DNA of 64,000 bases from Hetaerina americana (GCA_022747635.1 JAKTNV010000003.1:10914911-10978910), one strand, 5' to 3'; shown: positions 12,681 to 25,800, counted from the stretch's first letter. Notes: generated by a model not told the origin, from the sequence alone. Translations and numbers: made by a program.

Positions 12681-14080
12681 TTCATAGTTTCCCTGCGAAT
12701 TTTAATCCGTGCCACAAAGCTTGAATTGGGAAAATCAAAAATAAAATCCGCGCCCACATCTCCTTTATCTAGTTGACTGGATTGATTTAGACCACTAACA
12801 AAACTAAAAACCAAAGGTCAAAACTGAGCCATTATGACTGCTTTTTGTTCCTTGGTATCTTCCCACAAAGTATCTTTCTAATAACATCAAACGTTAACGT
12901 GGAATAATCAAGGAGGGTGAAGTTTAATTTCATGGAAGGAAAAATAGTTTGGAATTATTTGGTGTAAACTTCCAAATCCCGGGTTTATTCGATCAAGCAT
13001 CATGCTTTTAATAGTGCAACTCTTCTTGGTTAAGACATGTGAAGGACTATGAGGACAACAGAAAAAGCTTTAAGTTGGGGAAAAAACGCCGAAAAAGGAA
13101 GACCTTATTCCAACGTATTTTTAATAGCTGGGAAATTCAGCTATAACGACTCGAAAGAAATACCTTCAGGGAAGACCACATTACTCTCTCGTTCAAGAAT
13201 TGTCATTTTCTTACCAAGCAAAATTCCCCGCCGCCATTTCTAAGATTTTCATTATCTTCCACTGCTGGCGTCTCTTTATGTCATCTACTTATCTTTGAGA
13301 CTTTTATAAGATATTAATGCAGAACGCACGCGTGAACTATTATCTTTCGATTGAGATAAGCCGATTCTTCTCTCAACGCACTAAGTAGGTATACCTTATA
13401 AGATAGCAAGCTTTTAACTACGAAATCAGACAAAGGAGAAAAGGGTCGACTAATCTTTCAAGGAGGTCCCACTCTTTGCTCATTTGACTCATTCCTTATC
13501 TCCGCTTCCTCACCCCTCCGAAAACTCACACTGCTTCAACATGTAGCGCATAACATGTAGCGAAACATGTTTTAATAAGTAAAAACTCTGACCTGAGAAA
13601 TAAGAGAGGCTAATATTTTAAAATTTGGAAGGATATTTATCGGTAACTGTAAGTGCATATTTGCATAGAGTGCGGGAGAAGGCTTCAGTGGCCGATTTAA
13701 CGCGGCACACAAATATTTTGAAAAATACATATGTTCGCTAGGAAAAGGACTTTTGGTTTCTGATTGAAATGCATTCTTCAAAAACGATTCACTCTTCCCG
13801 AAATATAATTCTTCAGCACAATCTTTGAAGGTACTTCAAGCACTCACTCAGAGAGTGCTTACTTAGATCTTTCAAAATTATTCAAAATGACTTCCTTTCT
13901 CCTTTGTGACTCTGCTCTCATATACGTCTTGCAGTTATGCGGGCTATCCTCTAGTAGTTTAAACTACACATCGAAGAGTTGCATGGGAGGGTTGGAATTA
14001 AATATCACAAAACGCGCAGCATTGAAATTTTAAAATAAAAAAATATAAAACAAGACAAATTATAAAACAGACGGGATAGA
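12681..14080. other. AT-rich stretch without recognised features
   Basis: AT-rich, without a recognisable element. A small local duplication of acatgtagcg occurs at about 13541-13566. Confidence 0.45.
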
Positions 14081-14094
14081 AAGAAAACATTCCA

Positions 14095-14310
14095 GAATTT
14101 ATCAAATACTTGGGCGTTACTCTGGCAACAAATCCTTTATAGGATACGAACATACGAACGCAGAGTAATATGCGGGTCAGCCTTGAAGGAGCTACGTTGC
14201 ACCAGCCAGATTGCAGGGAAATTCGAAGAAAAGTTCAGATAGAGATGTCACTCGCTTTATTGATGCTAAGTTTGGCAAGTATTCTGAATTCACGGGAGAA
14301 CACGTAATTA
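14095..14310 (+). pseudogene. Possible non-LTR reverse transcriptase ghost
   Basis: A degenerate frame reads IKYLGVTLATN and then, after stops, CREIRRKVQIEMSLALLMLS. This resembles the segment after the RT catalytic box in craniate/insect non-LTR elements, where a YLGVTL-type motif precedes a Lys/Arg-rich helix. The match is short and interrupted, and neither end is defined. It could be chance; a profile search would decide. Confidence 0.25.
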
Positions 14311-14639
14311 AAGAATTGGAATTTTTTTTTAATCCGCTATATCTATCATAAATCACTACGAGAAAACATTAAACGTAGCGGATATTTTGGATGAGTTTAT
14401 TTGGTAGCCACTTTCATTCACGAAGAGAGCAGGCAAGATGGATTTTTAGAAATACACGGGAAAAATTATTATTCTGACAGCACCAAGGGAATTACTACGG
14501 TACCAAATTATATTGGTGTATCAACCACCGGGATAAAATAAGAGAGATAGACACCGTCAAAAACAGATTAAAGTGCTCGTTCTTTCCACACAAGGGTAAC
14601 AAAATCGAACCAGAATTTCCGACATTTATTTAAATTTAA

Positions 14640-14880
14640 TATTAAATTAGTTAACCAAAATTTTCCAATGACTGCGTGATGTATGCATGCAAATGCGTAC
14701 ATGTGCTCGAATTTTTGTGCATATGAACGAATTTGTATATCCATATGCAAGAACGAACTCATGCATGAATGCGCCCTCACGAATGTTTGCGTGCATGACT
14801 GACCTAACATCCCCGAATCACGTCTATGAGGCGACTTGCGGGGCATTGTGAAGATGCAGGTGAATGTTAAGCTGTTTTTA
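14640..14880 (+). repeat. Dispersed repeat family R, copy a
   Basis: The terminal module at 14800-14870 (gacctaacatcccc, then gaggcgacttgcggggcatt, then gaagatgcag) is shared with at least six other places in the window. Upstream sequence is rich in atgcat/tgtgcat words, as in other copies. There is no coding capacity. The family is unnamed here; it could be a SINE or MITE. Confidence 0.5.
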
Positions 14881-15600
14881 GATCGATAGGATTTATTAAC
14901 AGGTGAACTAATGGGCTCCGATTAGTGGTGGAGTTTAAAAAAATTATATCATCAACCCGATGGTGATGCTTTGTAACGAAACCATTGTCATTCAAAACGA
15001 AAATTCTTGTGCGATCGGCAAAGTGTGTTTGTTGTCTAACCCTTGTCAACTCATTAGACTTTCCAATCACTCAAACATTTCCCCACCTATTTCATAATAT
15101 AATGATAGATTTTTCTTGTTGGACCACTTTTCTTACGATTCATCACATTCAACAACTTTCAAATATCAAACCAAGGCACATGCGTTGGAGAAACATGGGC
15201 AGGATTTTGATAACGTGTAGTAAATCCACCGTAAACATCTATGGAACTGGAGGCACCCCTTGCTCACGGTTTCCCAACTGAGTTTTTAAAAAATCTTTTC
15301 AATGAAGCGAAATTATAAGGTTGGCATAAACTAAATGAGAAAGAATGCTGTGTTTTCTTCTCCCGCTGCATATATATCCTGGGATGTTAGGCAATCATAA
15401 TTTTCATATATGCCATCGATGTTGAGAAACCTTTTCCCTTCCAAAGCAACTGGGTGGAAAGATTAACAGTAGAATTTATAGTAAAATGCGATTATTAAAG
15501 TTCGTGTAGCATTTCAAAAGAGATTAAATTTGACCATTTCGAAGAATAATCAAACAAATTTGCGTCAAAATTTAACTTCATCACAAATTTAACCAAAAGT
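14881..15600. other. AT-rich stretch without recognised features
   Basis: No element was recognised. The 98-codon frame at 14985 starts with TTG and has no domain. Confidence 0.45.
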
Positions 15601-15639
15601 TAAAAAGAGGTGATATTTTGCTTCAGTTGGGTCCCATTT

Positions 15640-15985
15640 GGGATTCGCCGCAAAAGTTTGGGATCCTTGGAAGAAATTGTTGATTCAAGATTCTGACGAA
15701 GTTCAGAGAGAATCCTCTAGATTTGTAAAAGTTGTTACAGTAAGAAGACAAGCGTGAATTACCTTTTAGATAAATTAGGTTTGGATAAGCTTGAGACGAG
15801 AAGAGAACAGGCAAGACATGTTAACAAGTTCGGTTTACGCGAGTTTAACTAAAAAGGGAATTATAGCGACCCCACTCTACTTGGCCAGGTTATACCACAA
15901 AGATAAGATAACAGAAATAGACTCCAGTACTGATATATACAAATATTTGCTCTTTCCACGGACTCAGGAATCATCATATTAAGAC
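15640..15985 (+). pseudogene. CR1/Jockey-like non-LTR retrotransposon, 3' coding remnant
   Basis: The plus strand encodes the C-terminal tail typical of CR1/Jockey-group reverse transcriptases. From 15647 it reads AAKVWDPWKKLL, then VQRESSRFVK, corresponding to the family's Y-x-VWDP...VQRRAARFV segment. After a stop and frameshift near 15758 it reads LDKLGLDKLETRREQAR, matching the family's LGWxxLExRRxxAR. A second frameshift leads to STDIYKYLLFPRTQES at about 15925-15970, matching the conserved R-x-D-x-YKYSFFPRT end. No RT catalytic box is present. It is a 5'-truncated, frameshifted, inactive copy. Family assignment follows established motifs; the exact clade is uncertain. Confidence 0.7.
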
Positions 15986-16121
15986 ATAAAAGTCAAAATA
16001 AAAATAGTAAAGATATTCAAATTACAAGTGAGATCAAGATTAAACGCTGCGTAGACATCTAGTGTATTCGAAGGTGTATGTGATCCTGCATATTATTTTT
16101 AGTTGCTTGAATACGAGTATG

Positions 16122-16137
16122 TACTCACATGTGAGTA
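16122..16137. repeat. 16-bp perfect palindrome
   Basis: TACTCACATGTGAGTA is self-complementary, with a CACATGTG (double E-box-like) centre. It may be a binding site or chance. Confidence 0.5.
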
Positions 16138-16264
16138 AGTTAAAAGAAGGTTTGCTTAAACATATACATGTACAATGTACAACATGCACAACAATTTGCT
16201 TACATCTGTAAGTGTGGATTGGCATCGCTTTTGTTGTTTTGCATTCAGTTGCATTCTGCATTCT

Positions 16265-16335
16265 ATTTTTCGGGTGGTATCCTAATACCCCACGCCCTTG
16301 CGGCGGCATGAGGGGTATCATGTAGACGTAAATTC
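16265..16335 (+). repeat. Dispersed repeat family R, copy b (terminal module)
   Basis: Contains taccccacgcccttgcggcg, then gcatgaggggtatcatgtag, a variant of the terminal module seen at 14800, 50370, 53840 and 60840. Upstream boundaries are not clear. Confidence 0.5.
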
Positions 16336-17605
16336 ACCATGCTTCAAATGAAGAATTGGAGGATCAATCTTTTTACGATCCACGTGCAGACAAAGTTTGC
16401 CGAAGCTGTATGAAGGTGTCCCTCGAAATATTCGAACGAATCGTGAAAGGTGTTATTTCGCGTGGGGTAGACCTCACCCTCAGTCCCCGTCGTATTTGGA
16501 ACTCTTGGTAGAATGGTACGATTTCGGGATTCAACGATCCACCCTTTTTTATGAAGAATCGCTGTGAAAGAACAAGAGTAACGTTTCCGATTGTATGTTA
16601 GTAAAAAAGCTCAATTATTTTAGGGATTCATTTACTCGTCGGAGAGAATATTTTTCGCATCGTCAGGAGAAGAGAGCGTGGAGAATCCAAAATTAGAGTC
16701 TTAGCGTGTTCAAGGAGGCGGGGGCGTTCTCTTTAGGGGTGGATCAGAGCGAAGTTTCCTCCTAAAGAGAGGAAAACCCGCGGTGGATGGTGGCGAGGGC
16801 TGTCGTTTCCTCGAATTTTCACCCTCAATCTCAGGACACTTCGTAACCTTACTGGCCACTCATATGATTGGATGAGTATTAGGTTTACGAAATTGGTGAA
16901 AAACAATGCATTCTTAATTCACCACACTTAACTCACAAAAATAAATGCATGTTACATGTTAATGTTATATCCCCAATTATTGCCTGGATTGCGGTTGAAC
17001 CACTACTCTCCCTTTCTCTAATAGCTTACCATATTGCTCAATGCAATTAACACAAAACAAAAGGTAAACCGACCAATGCACTTTGTTTAAATAATGTACT
17101 TCATTTTCCGAACAAACCTCCACACTCCTAAGCTTAAAAACTTTATAATGGATTGAGAGAGCAATCAATGATTTCTTCTTGGTCATGATTTTCCACTTCA
17201 ATAGAGGTGCCTCCAAAACCTTGCCATTCCCTTATAATAAAAGAGAAGATGAGACGTAGAAAAATAAAATGATTTACTAATTATTATTAAATAATTAAAA
17301 GGTTAATTGTACCATGATTTAGTTCTACAGTTGTTATGTGTTTTGCCGACCAATGCGTATAAATGACAAAAATCCTTAATTGATTCTGGCTTGAGAGAAA
17401 GCGTATAGTTCTGCCCCACTCTTAAGTGAATCTTGTGAACAAGTAAATTGCACGAGTATGATACTAAAAATGAAATGAATGCCCAAAGGAACTTAGCAAT
17501 ATCCAACGGACATGATCGAGTTGATTGCGGCGTGAGGAGTCTGCAGCACGTTCCATAAGGGCCAGGATTTCCTGGTAAAATAATTAAATATTCCTACCGG
17601 GAGAT
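16336..17605. other. Mixed stretch without recognised features
   Basis: A modestly GC-richer segment lies at 16380-16850, then AT-rich DNA. No coding trace, RNA or mobile element was recognised. Confidence 0.4.
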
Positions 17606-18055
17606 AAATTCTTTTCAAGTTTCCCGCAACAAGAACCCTTCATCAAAACATTCGCCGTCTCCCCGTCGGAAGGCCCGCTCCCTCTCTCCCCAGCCTCCTC
17701 TCAATTCCCAGCCCCCGTAGTTGGCTTTCGAAACCCGTTTCAGCATCCCCACAGGGGGGAGGGTGGGGCGGGGTCCCCCTCTCCCCTCGGCACCCTCTCT
17801 CCTTTTGGGCCCAGCTAATTTATTTTCGCCGCCCCTCATACATACGAGATCGACAGGCGACCCGCGTCCACTCCCTCGCCTGCTCCCCCTGGTCATCGCC
17901 CAGCGACCCTTTCTCAGTTTAATGGTCGTGAATAATGGCGCAGGGCACACGGCGTGCCCCAGCGAGAGGGAGAGAGAGATCAAACCTACAAACCTACAAC
18001 ACCCACCCATCTTGAGGGCGAAGGAATCTATTCCATCATAGGCGCCGGATCGGTG
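17606..18055. other. GC/CpG island, pyrimidine-rich on plus strand
   Basis: C-rich plus strand with many CpGs. Opposing frames of 131 and 106 codons are Pro/Ser- or Gly/Arg-rich. No gene can be supported. Confidence 0.5.
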
Positions 18056-18960
18056 ACTATTATGCCCGTTCTACTATTCCAGGAAATTTATAGCGAAAGC
18101 TTTATTATTCGATAAAACTATCTTGACGGCTATCAAAAAACAACTATTCTCAATTATTCATTACACAAATTTAATATTCACGTTCACGGAGTATAGAAAG
18201 AATGTCGAGCGAGTGAAAATGAAAGGTTGATCAATATTTTGATGAAAAAAGATGCATTAATCAATTGCTAAATCTTACTGCATTGACCAAAGTGTTTGTA
18301 TTACAATTTTTATGGGCGTTGCTGTAATGCACTGTAATATAGCTTTGTTTACTTAAAATTGTCCATGTAAACTTCGTTTATAATTTATGCATAATGTAAA
18401 TGTAATAATTTTATTCAGTGCAAAAATTAAGCACTATGTCGTCATTTCAAATGCACGATATTGCCTTAAAATATACGTTTTCTGACGTTTGAATCACAGG
18501 AACGTCATCAATATTCTTCTTTAATTATTTCTACAGACACATGACTCGCAAGCTGCCTCAAAGGTGTATGGCAGGGGGTATTATACCACCGGACATGCCT
18601 ACAAACTAATGCAAAGCTATTAGTTTATGCATGCTTTTTGATTTTTATCATCTGCAGCCACACAAATACCCAGCGATTCACTAACATGGTTCGTGACAGG
18701 GGCTGCAAGCACCATGGGGTAGATTAAGGCATAAATAGAGCCAGGGTGTATAAGTGGTGAGGGGAGGAGGTAAGGGAAACGTCCGCTTAAAATCTCATCA
18801 TAGAGGTTATTTGAGTCTCACACCTACTAGTTCACACATATATACATGCTAATGCCCAAACTTAGTTTTAAACCAGTATTAATTCTACTCATTGCAGATG
18901 CTTTCTAGTATATTACGTGTAAATAAAAGGGAATAAAAATGAGCATCAACCACTTATGCA
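18056..18960. other. AT-rich stretch without recognised features
   Basis: Nothing recognised up to the mariner end at 18961. Confidence 0.5.
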
Positions 18961-19878
18961 GGGTCTGTACAATAAGTGTCGGGACTTCTTCCAAAAATCA
19001 AACTTTAATGCAGTTATCATTACAATTACTTAATAATCTTCAAAATTCATACACCTGCATCGATACAATTAGTTCGGCGTGGCTGCCACTCGTCAAAAAC
19101 CAGCTGGAAGTCGGTTTCCGGAATACTATTGAAAGCCTTTGTCGTCGACGCTTGAACCGCCTCGATGGAATCGAACCGATTTCCTTTGAGCTTATTTTGA
19201 GCTATCCTTTGAGGTAATAACTTTGTCGAGAAAATGTTCATCTTCCTGGACGAAGTCCAAAATTTCGCGTGAAATTTCCACCCGCGACAGCTTTGGTTCC
19301 TCGCTCAAGACTTTCGGCACCAGCTTCGCGCACACTTTCCTCATCGCAAGATCCTCTGTTATAATAGTGTGGACGGCTCCGACTGAGAGGCCGGTCTCCT
19401 CACTGATAAGGGCGATGGTTAAACGCCTGTTAGAGTCCAAAACGTTTTTCACTTTGGCCAACGGAGCATCGGTCGGAGCGGTCGTCGGGCGTCCGACGCG
19501 GTGCTCGTCTTCGACGAGCTCCCGGCCTTCCATAAACATTTTGTGCCACTCAAAAAATCTCGTGCGGCTTGAGGCATCATCCCCAATAAGCCTGTTTAAT
19601 GAGTTCAGGGGACTCCTACGCGGATTTCCCGAGTTTAACGCAAAACTTAACAGCGTAGCGTTGCTCGACGGTGCGCTCCATGCTGGCGCGACGACACCAC
19701 AAACAATCACACGTCACAAAAATCCACCTCCTGTCTCAACGAATTCCCTGAGGCGACTAAACCAAAGTGCGCCTGAGTGGTGGGGGAACCCTCTACCGAG
19801 CCGATTGGTTGTACCCCCATTCACAGCTCCGTTGAGGCTACAGCGAACCAGTCACGGCACTTATTGTATGTGAGACCG
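18961..19878 (-). mobile_element. Mariner-type transposon, internally deleted
   Basis: The ends are imperfect terminal inverted repeats. The left end at 18961-18990 reads gggtctgtacaataagtgtc. The right end at 19849-19878, read inverted, gives ggtctcacatacaataagtg, so the tacaataagtg core is shared. Between them lies a broken mariner transposase on the minus strand. At about 0.9 kb the copy is shorter than the usual 1.3 kb. Confidence 0.75.
19047..19681 (-). pseudogene. Mariner transposase pseudogene lacking catalytic core
   Basis: The likely original ATG is at 19681, followed by MERTVEQRYAVKFCVKLGKS, an HTH_48-type N-terminus. An in-frame stop comes next, then a frameshift at about 19585 into FFEWHKMFMEGRELVEDE. 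This continues as GRPTTAPTD, VKNVLDSNRRLTIALISEE and IITEDLAMRKVCAKLVPK, the standard helix-turn-helix, linker and second helix-turn-helix of mariner transposases. After LDFVQEDEHFLDKVIT (about 19220) the sequence jumps, in another frame, to the C-terminal tail KLKGNRFDSIEAVQ...SIPETDFQ. The segment normally holding the three catalytic aspartates is missing. The protein would be inactive. Confidence 0.8.
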
Positions 19879-22380
19879 CCACCATCTAAGACAGGTGATG
19901 CAGAACTGGGCAGCAAAAAGGGGAAAAATTAATTACGCTACGGTCATGCAACTTGAGGTACCCACCCCTGACGCCGCATGCAAAAAAATGGTAATCTGCT
20001 GACGGCAGCTGACCGCATAAGGCATAACCCCTCCAGAGGGGAACACATTGCAACCCTGAGAGACAAGTTTATCAGTATGCATCTACTTTTAAACTTGTTT
20101 TTCAATGTTGAGAGTCGCGCATTTCTATAATTGCATTTAGAAGTATTGTCTTTGTGATAAGATTGCGTTTTTAGGTATCCTGTAAACTGTCATGATACCC
20201 CAAAATACAAAGTGCCGATCCCATACGAGTAATCTCATTACAGCGGCGCCTATGAACTGTGCCTGTTCTATAACAGGGGTTAACCGCAATCAGGTGACAT
20301 TGTGTTTTGCTCAGAGAGATATAATTATCGTGCTTTATTTTTATCTTTGATTTAAAAACACTTTTGGATTGAATTATGTTACATTTGTTATTGTTTCCCT
20401 ATCTTGTTAATTTAATTTTATTGTAAAAGTTTAGGATAAAGTGAAAAGAAAATAAACACACATAGACCGAAAAAAATTCATACGCTGGGATAATTTAAGC
20501 TTTCAATATATTTTTTGGCAAGCAATTATATTGTTAAAAACAGACCTCATTGCCAGAACATAATCCTTTGAAATGCTTAAAACATGCTTCTTTAAAATAA
20601 ATGGAAAGATGAAACATAAATATATTATGGAATACTAAATTTAATTTTAGTATCTGAAGTGACGTCAAACCAAACTAAATAAATATATAACTTCGGGGGA
20701 AGTAAAATTAATTACGATTTTCTCTATTGAGTTTCTCGATTATCCCTTTGGAAAAGGGCAGTAATTATTTGTACAATGAAACTCCTCGCTAATATCCTCA
20801 GCGATTGTGGTCAGTGAATTTAAGTTTAGTGATGGATAAATAGCGAACATTTCACGCCCTACAGAATCAACGACATTTCCAAAATGATCAACACGCAGTG
20901 TCCCTACAAGGACGAATTTACCAAAATTCTTTCCGCCGGCTAACTAACCTCGTTATTTCTGAAGTAAAATTTTCTTACTCTCCAAACGACGCTCAAGAAA
21001 TAAATCTATTACAATGATTTAAATTCCTATGACAGTTGCGTAAGAATTTCAGTCTTTCATTTACAGACTTGAGAATACTTTTATCGGTTGCAAAGTTCAA
21101 TGGCCGTTTTCCTGTGTAATTATTACGAATAAGGAACTCGCCATTTACATGTATAAATATGGCACGGCTGGTACAACTTATATTTCCATTTCATTTAAGC
21201 TTCCTGATTATTTTCCAGGTTATGGCATCAGTAGGGTACTTTTTAGAAGTGGCTAGCAGTGAATTAAAACATCGGTTTAATTTCAGGTTTTATTACATTT
21301 GTTCTGGAACAAATCGTAAAGAACTTTATTATTTAATTGCATGCTGCTGCCTACATTCGGCACTCAGTTAAACGATATACATTTAAATGGCATAATGAAA
21401 TGCAAAAGAATCAAAATATTCCCCATATGACTAGTTTTGTGAAAGAATTTTTGGCACAATTTAGTAAAGGAACACCGTAACGATGATTTCTGCGCTATTG
21501 CGACAGAATTTTCTTTTAATAAAATAAATTATTTGGCACAATGATCTATTGTAAACTTTTGAAGTTGAAATTACAAGGAAAACATTTGCTTTTCGTTCCG
21601 ATTTTAGGTACTAATTATGATTTTTTCCATTCTCAATATTAGAATTGAATAACATACGATACGATATGATCTCATATAGGATTAATTGATCGATAAATAT
21701 GATCTTGTAATAGATACCATCAGTACACAAAACCCAATGATCCATGCACTTTCTCACAGCCAAACTGATAGATAAATAATTCGAATGGTCATAACAAGTT
21801 TGACAGATCTCTTAACGTGTTTCCTTTGAAATATTACATACAATAAATGATTAGAAATGGAAGAAAACTCTTTCATATCCGTATTTTTATTAACATAAAT
21901 CGAAGAATTTCAAACTCTCTAATGATCTAAAAATGTGCCATATTTTCAAATTTTATAACCAATGCCTGTAAATAGATAAAATTGTAAATTAATTTTCAAA
22001 TAAATTCACTGATATGGAGTTAGTATACTTACTCTTTGAGTGAGAAAACTTTTCAACAAATTAGCGTTTATAAAAGTAGATTGTTCTCTGTCATAACTCG
22101 CCAAATATATTATCAATAGTTTAAAAATGAAATCATGATGTTACATGTAATTTCTATTACTAAATGAACTTACAGGTACTTTCGAATCTCACGCGCGTAA
22201 AATTCAAGTGCCTACTGGAATTGGGATCTAGTGCAATATGCATGCATTACCCCTCATAGTTTGGGCAAAATATCTCAAGCTCTGGCCAAGCGAGAGATTG
22301 CAAATGGACTGAGCCGCTATGAATCAATGGCGTAAAAGAGGTCCCTTTGAATCCGAGGCCGAGAATACACCACCCCTTCG
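19879..22380. other. AT-rich stretch without recognised features
   Basis: 2.5 kb with only short frames. The 70-codon frame at 21159-21371 is hydrophobic at its start but has no recognised domain. No element was identified. Confidence 0.45.
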
Positions 22381-22384
22381 AGTC

Positions 22385-22500
22385 AATATCGCAGGGAACC
22401 GAACCCGGGATGCGTGCATTTTACCTCTTGTATTCGCTGCACAAAAACAGCCATTCATCTGACAGTATTCGAACCCCGGACCATGCTACCAAAGGCGAAG
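22385..22500 (-). repeat. tRNA-headed SINE piece with two B-box-like sites
   Basis: On the minus strand, two B-box-like motifs occur about 70 bp apart. One is GGTTCGAATACTG (plus coordinates about 22467-22478), preceded by ggtagcatggtccgg. The other is GGTTCGGTTCC (about 22395-22407), preceded by aagaggtaaaatgcacgcat. This looks like a dimeric tRNA-derived head or two nested SINE insertions. There is no cloverleaf. Confidence 0.4.
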
Positions 22501-23525
22501 GCGTTCATTCTATGTAGATGGGTGAAGCGGGATGTTAGTGTATGGAGAGGCAGCCAGCCAGAGGGGAAGAAGTAATCGACGAAATGATTGGACAGAGAGG
22601 ATGAGTCGGAAAGAGTTATGATAGGCGATTTAATTTCTTTTAGAAGCTCAAGTGGTGATTCCGGGTACAATTTAACTTCATATAATTAATTTATCCAATT
22701 AATATTAATTAACTAGGATTAAATGTACTGCAAATATTGAAGTCATTACATGTTTACATAAATCTTCCGCTCTAAATTCCTTTTATTTGCAGCCAAACAT
22801 ACTATTTTGTTAAATATCAATTCTCCCTCCTGCTCTTAAAAGTAGTCAATCAAAAAAAACACAGCTTTTAAAGTTTTAATTCGCGAAATCGTGATTTTTG
22901 AACGCTTCTGTTGGCTTCGAAAATAAAGAAAGTTATATGCATAATAGTTATGGATTGAGTATTTTATTTAAGATATGTTTTGTATTATATCAAAATACAG
23001 ATGGCATAATAGGGGTAAGGGGTAAAAAGTTGAAAAAGAATTTCTTTTTTCCTATAACTTTCAACGTTAATATGCCCAAACATATATGACCAATGACGCT
23101 CCGATTAGGTAATAGTAAAATGCAAAAGTCGAATTTAGGGGGCATGATTTAAAACCACCAGAATTGTTCTAAAAGAGAATGGAATTGGAATACACTAATC
23201 AAAAAAATTTAAACAGACGCGTTTTGTCTCAAACTATTATGTTAATATCCTATGTATTTTCAATGCAGAGGTGTCGTGACAAGAAGAATAATTAGTTACC
23301 AATGTACTTTTTGTTCGTTGATGAAGGGTGAACGCAAGTAGCTTTCCATTCCGCCTACTATAACTTTTAATTGATTGAAATCAACTGATGAAATCAAAGA
23401 TGTGACTGTGATGAGTAAACAGATCAGGCCCGAACAATCCAATTCTACTGCTTAATTTAAGTGACTAATTGTGCAGGAAGAAATGATTTAACGACCGCTA
23501 AGGAATTAATATATAGGGGTGCTAG
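22501..23525. other. AT-rich stretch without recognised features
   Basis: No recognised features; only short frames. Confidence 0.45.
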
Positions 23526-24500
23526 TAAAAATAATTCCTTCGTCCCCATGATTTCCCCACCTCGGGAGGTTTTCACATGTGACGTATCTGAAGGCCGCCC
23601 GCATAGAAGGCGAGGAGCAATAGAGAACTTTGGGAGCTCTATTGAAACTAATAGGAGGCGTTGAAATCTCCACCGCCTGGGAACTAGGAGAGAGATCCTG
23701 CGGAGCAATACAGTGACTTCAAAGCGTTATCCGCTTGCACCGTTGAACGAAAGGATCCGTTACTTTCCTTGCCACGACAATCGAAGGCCGGGACATTGTT
23801 CGAGTCTCCTGCTTCCTGAGTGCATTGGGGAAACCGCCGTCGTCTCTGGCGCGTACGTACGCCACAACGTAAGCGCAGAGGTGGGAACAGCGGGGAAGGG
23901 GGATGGATAGAGGGGTGGCGTAGGAGGACATTTCAACCAGGAAGGAAAGGGGACCAGCGGGAGAGGAGGAGGGACTCGAAAGAAGGGAACAAGGGGGACA
24001 GGGGCAGGGAGGGGTAGACGTGGCACGGGTGGGAGACGCGGTTTTCACGGGGGGGGCGGGGAAGAAGGGGTACGGGACTTTCAGGATACTGGGCGGGCGG
24101 CTTTCAGGAGATGTGGGGCGCTTTTGCCGATTCATTTCCAATGATTGCAACGTAAATGGGCGTACCTAATGCGTTCTCTCCCATCTCCTCCCTCTCTCTC
24201 TCGCTCTCTCTCTCCCCGCGAATCGGAAAAAAATTGTGGAAAATTGAAAAAAGGAGAAAAAAAACTTACTCTCTACCCCTTCCGAAACATCGGCCTCAAA
24301 TCCATCCACCAACTCTTCCATCGCAAGCGAAATTATTCCTTTTACATATATCGCCGCCGATTCTCAAAAAGTTTCGAAACATCATTTTTCATTTCTGAGC
24401 AAAAAAAACTCGCGATGAGTGAAGGGGAGGGGCGGGGCGGGGATGGAGAGAGAGGAAGAAGGCTGTCGGCGGAAACTAATTCAGGAAATTGAAATAGCAT
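23526..24500. other. GC/CpG island with CT microsatellite tract
   Basis: Moderately GC-rich from 23526, strongly purine-rich at 23870-24080, then a CT-rich tract at 24180-24220. Frames on both strands are compositional. Confidence 0.5.
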
Positions 24501-24585
24501 TTCGGTCGCTTTTTACAAATTTGTGGAATTGGTTTTTCCCTGGTTTATTTACTAAATCCTCTGGCGGACTTTTCATTTAAATTCT

Positions 24586-25108
24586 CTAAAGAATATAAAT
24601 ATATACATATATATTCACGCAAATATCAAAGAAGGAGACGTAGCGAGGTAGTAGCGTGTGTTGAGTGTGGTATTTCCTGTACGGTCGAGTTGACGTGAAT
24701 AGCTTCATAAATTTCATCGCTTTTAATAGACTCCAACCAAGAGCCCCCAATGTGGCGATACTTAAAACGAAATTACACCTCATTAAGGTATTAACATGGA
24801 AGATTGAAAGCAGGAGTGTTCTCTCCACCCTCCGATCTAATAGTTTCGCATAAGGTTTGATCCCATCCCCGGCCAGAACCAGGTAGCTCCAAAAAATCCA
24901 ACAGCTTGAAGCACTCGGATCCATGCGTTCCGACTCCGGGGGGCGAGAAAATTGTTCGAAGGAACTCAAGACGTTTTCGGTTGAACCCAAGCCTATGGCG
25001 AAACACGCCTCGTCCCCCGCATTACGTCGCACTCTTTCTTTTGGCCGTCGGCGTCCTTTTGTGTCTGAGCTGAACAATAATCCACATTACGTTAAGCACC
25101 TTTTATGA
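24586..25108. other. Non-low-complexity open region, unknown
   Basis: A minus-strand frame runs about 160 codons from 25077 to 24586 with balanced amino-acid composition, but its first codon is TTG. Two plus-strand frames (24665-24853 and 24923-25108) are also open. I recognise no domain. It may be a degraded repeat or part of an exon. Confidence 0.25.
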
Positions 25109-25134
25109 AAACGGACCAAACCTGAAATCTGAAA

Positions 25135-25800
25135 AGAAACAAACACCCCCCTCGAGCATCAAAAATAGGTTAAAACTCCCCCCCCCCAACCCTGGAGAGA
25201 CTCCCCCGCTACCGAACAATGAACGCATCAATTACGGCAGTCGATAAGACTAAAGGTAGGTCACGTCACGACTGCGAATCCCGCGAGGGAGGTTTCGCCA
25301 GAACAGAAGCCCCCTCGCGTCGCAGGACTGGGGGGTGGGGTGGGGTGGGCGAGGGGGGCTGGGTAGAGTGGGGTACGTGAATTGACGGCGTGGGAGGGAG
25401 GGCGTCGCGGGGCAGGATGGTACGGGAGTGGGGCTGGGCACGGAGATTATAAAAACCTTTTAAAAAGAAAGGCGTCGGGAATAAGTTGGCGAGGGGAAGG
25501 GGGGCAACAAACGCACGCACACACGCGTATGCAAGCACGAGCCACGGTTCACAAAAGGAGTGGTTAAGAAAAGAAATGAAGAATATGAGTGGATTTTTAC
25601 AACGGGGCGGCGGTGGAGGGAAGCACTGGGGGAATGCAAAGGGGAGCGGGCGAGATGCGGAGAGCGAGAGAGAGAGAGGGTGGGAGAGCGGGGAGGGGAG
25701 GGGGTGGTGGAGGAGGAGCTTTTTATTATTCCCACCGAGAATGGCAGGTTCGTCTTCAAAATGGCGAGCTCTCATAAAGGTGGCATTAACTTCAATAGAC
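25135..25800. other. GC/CpG island, purine-rich on plus strand
   Basis: C-run DNA at 25175-25205, then G-rich DNA to about 25730 with CpGs. Opposing long frames are artefacts of the composition. Confidence 0.5.

Noticed and set aside
24586..25077. 163-codon minus-strand frame as a gene
   Set aside because: Begins with TTG, no domain, and both strands are open; kept only as an unknown open region.
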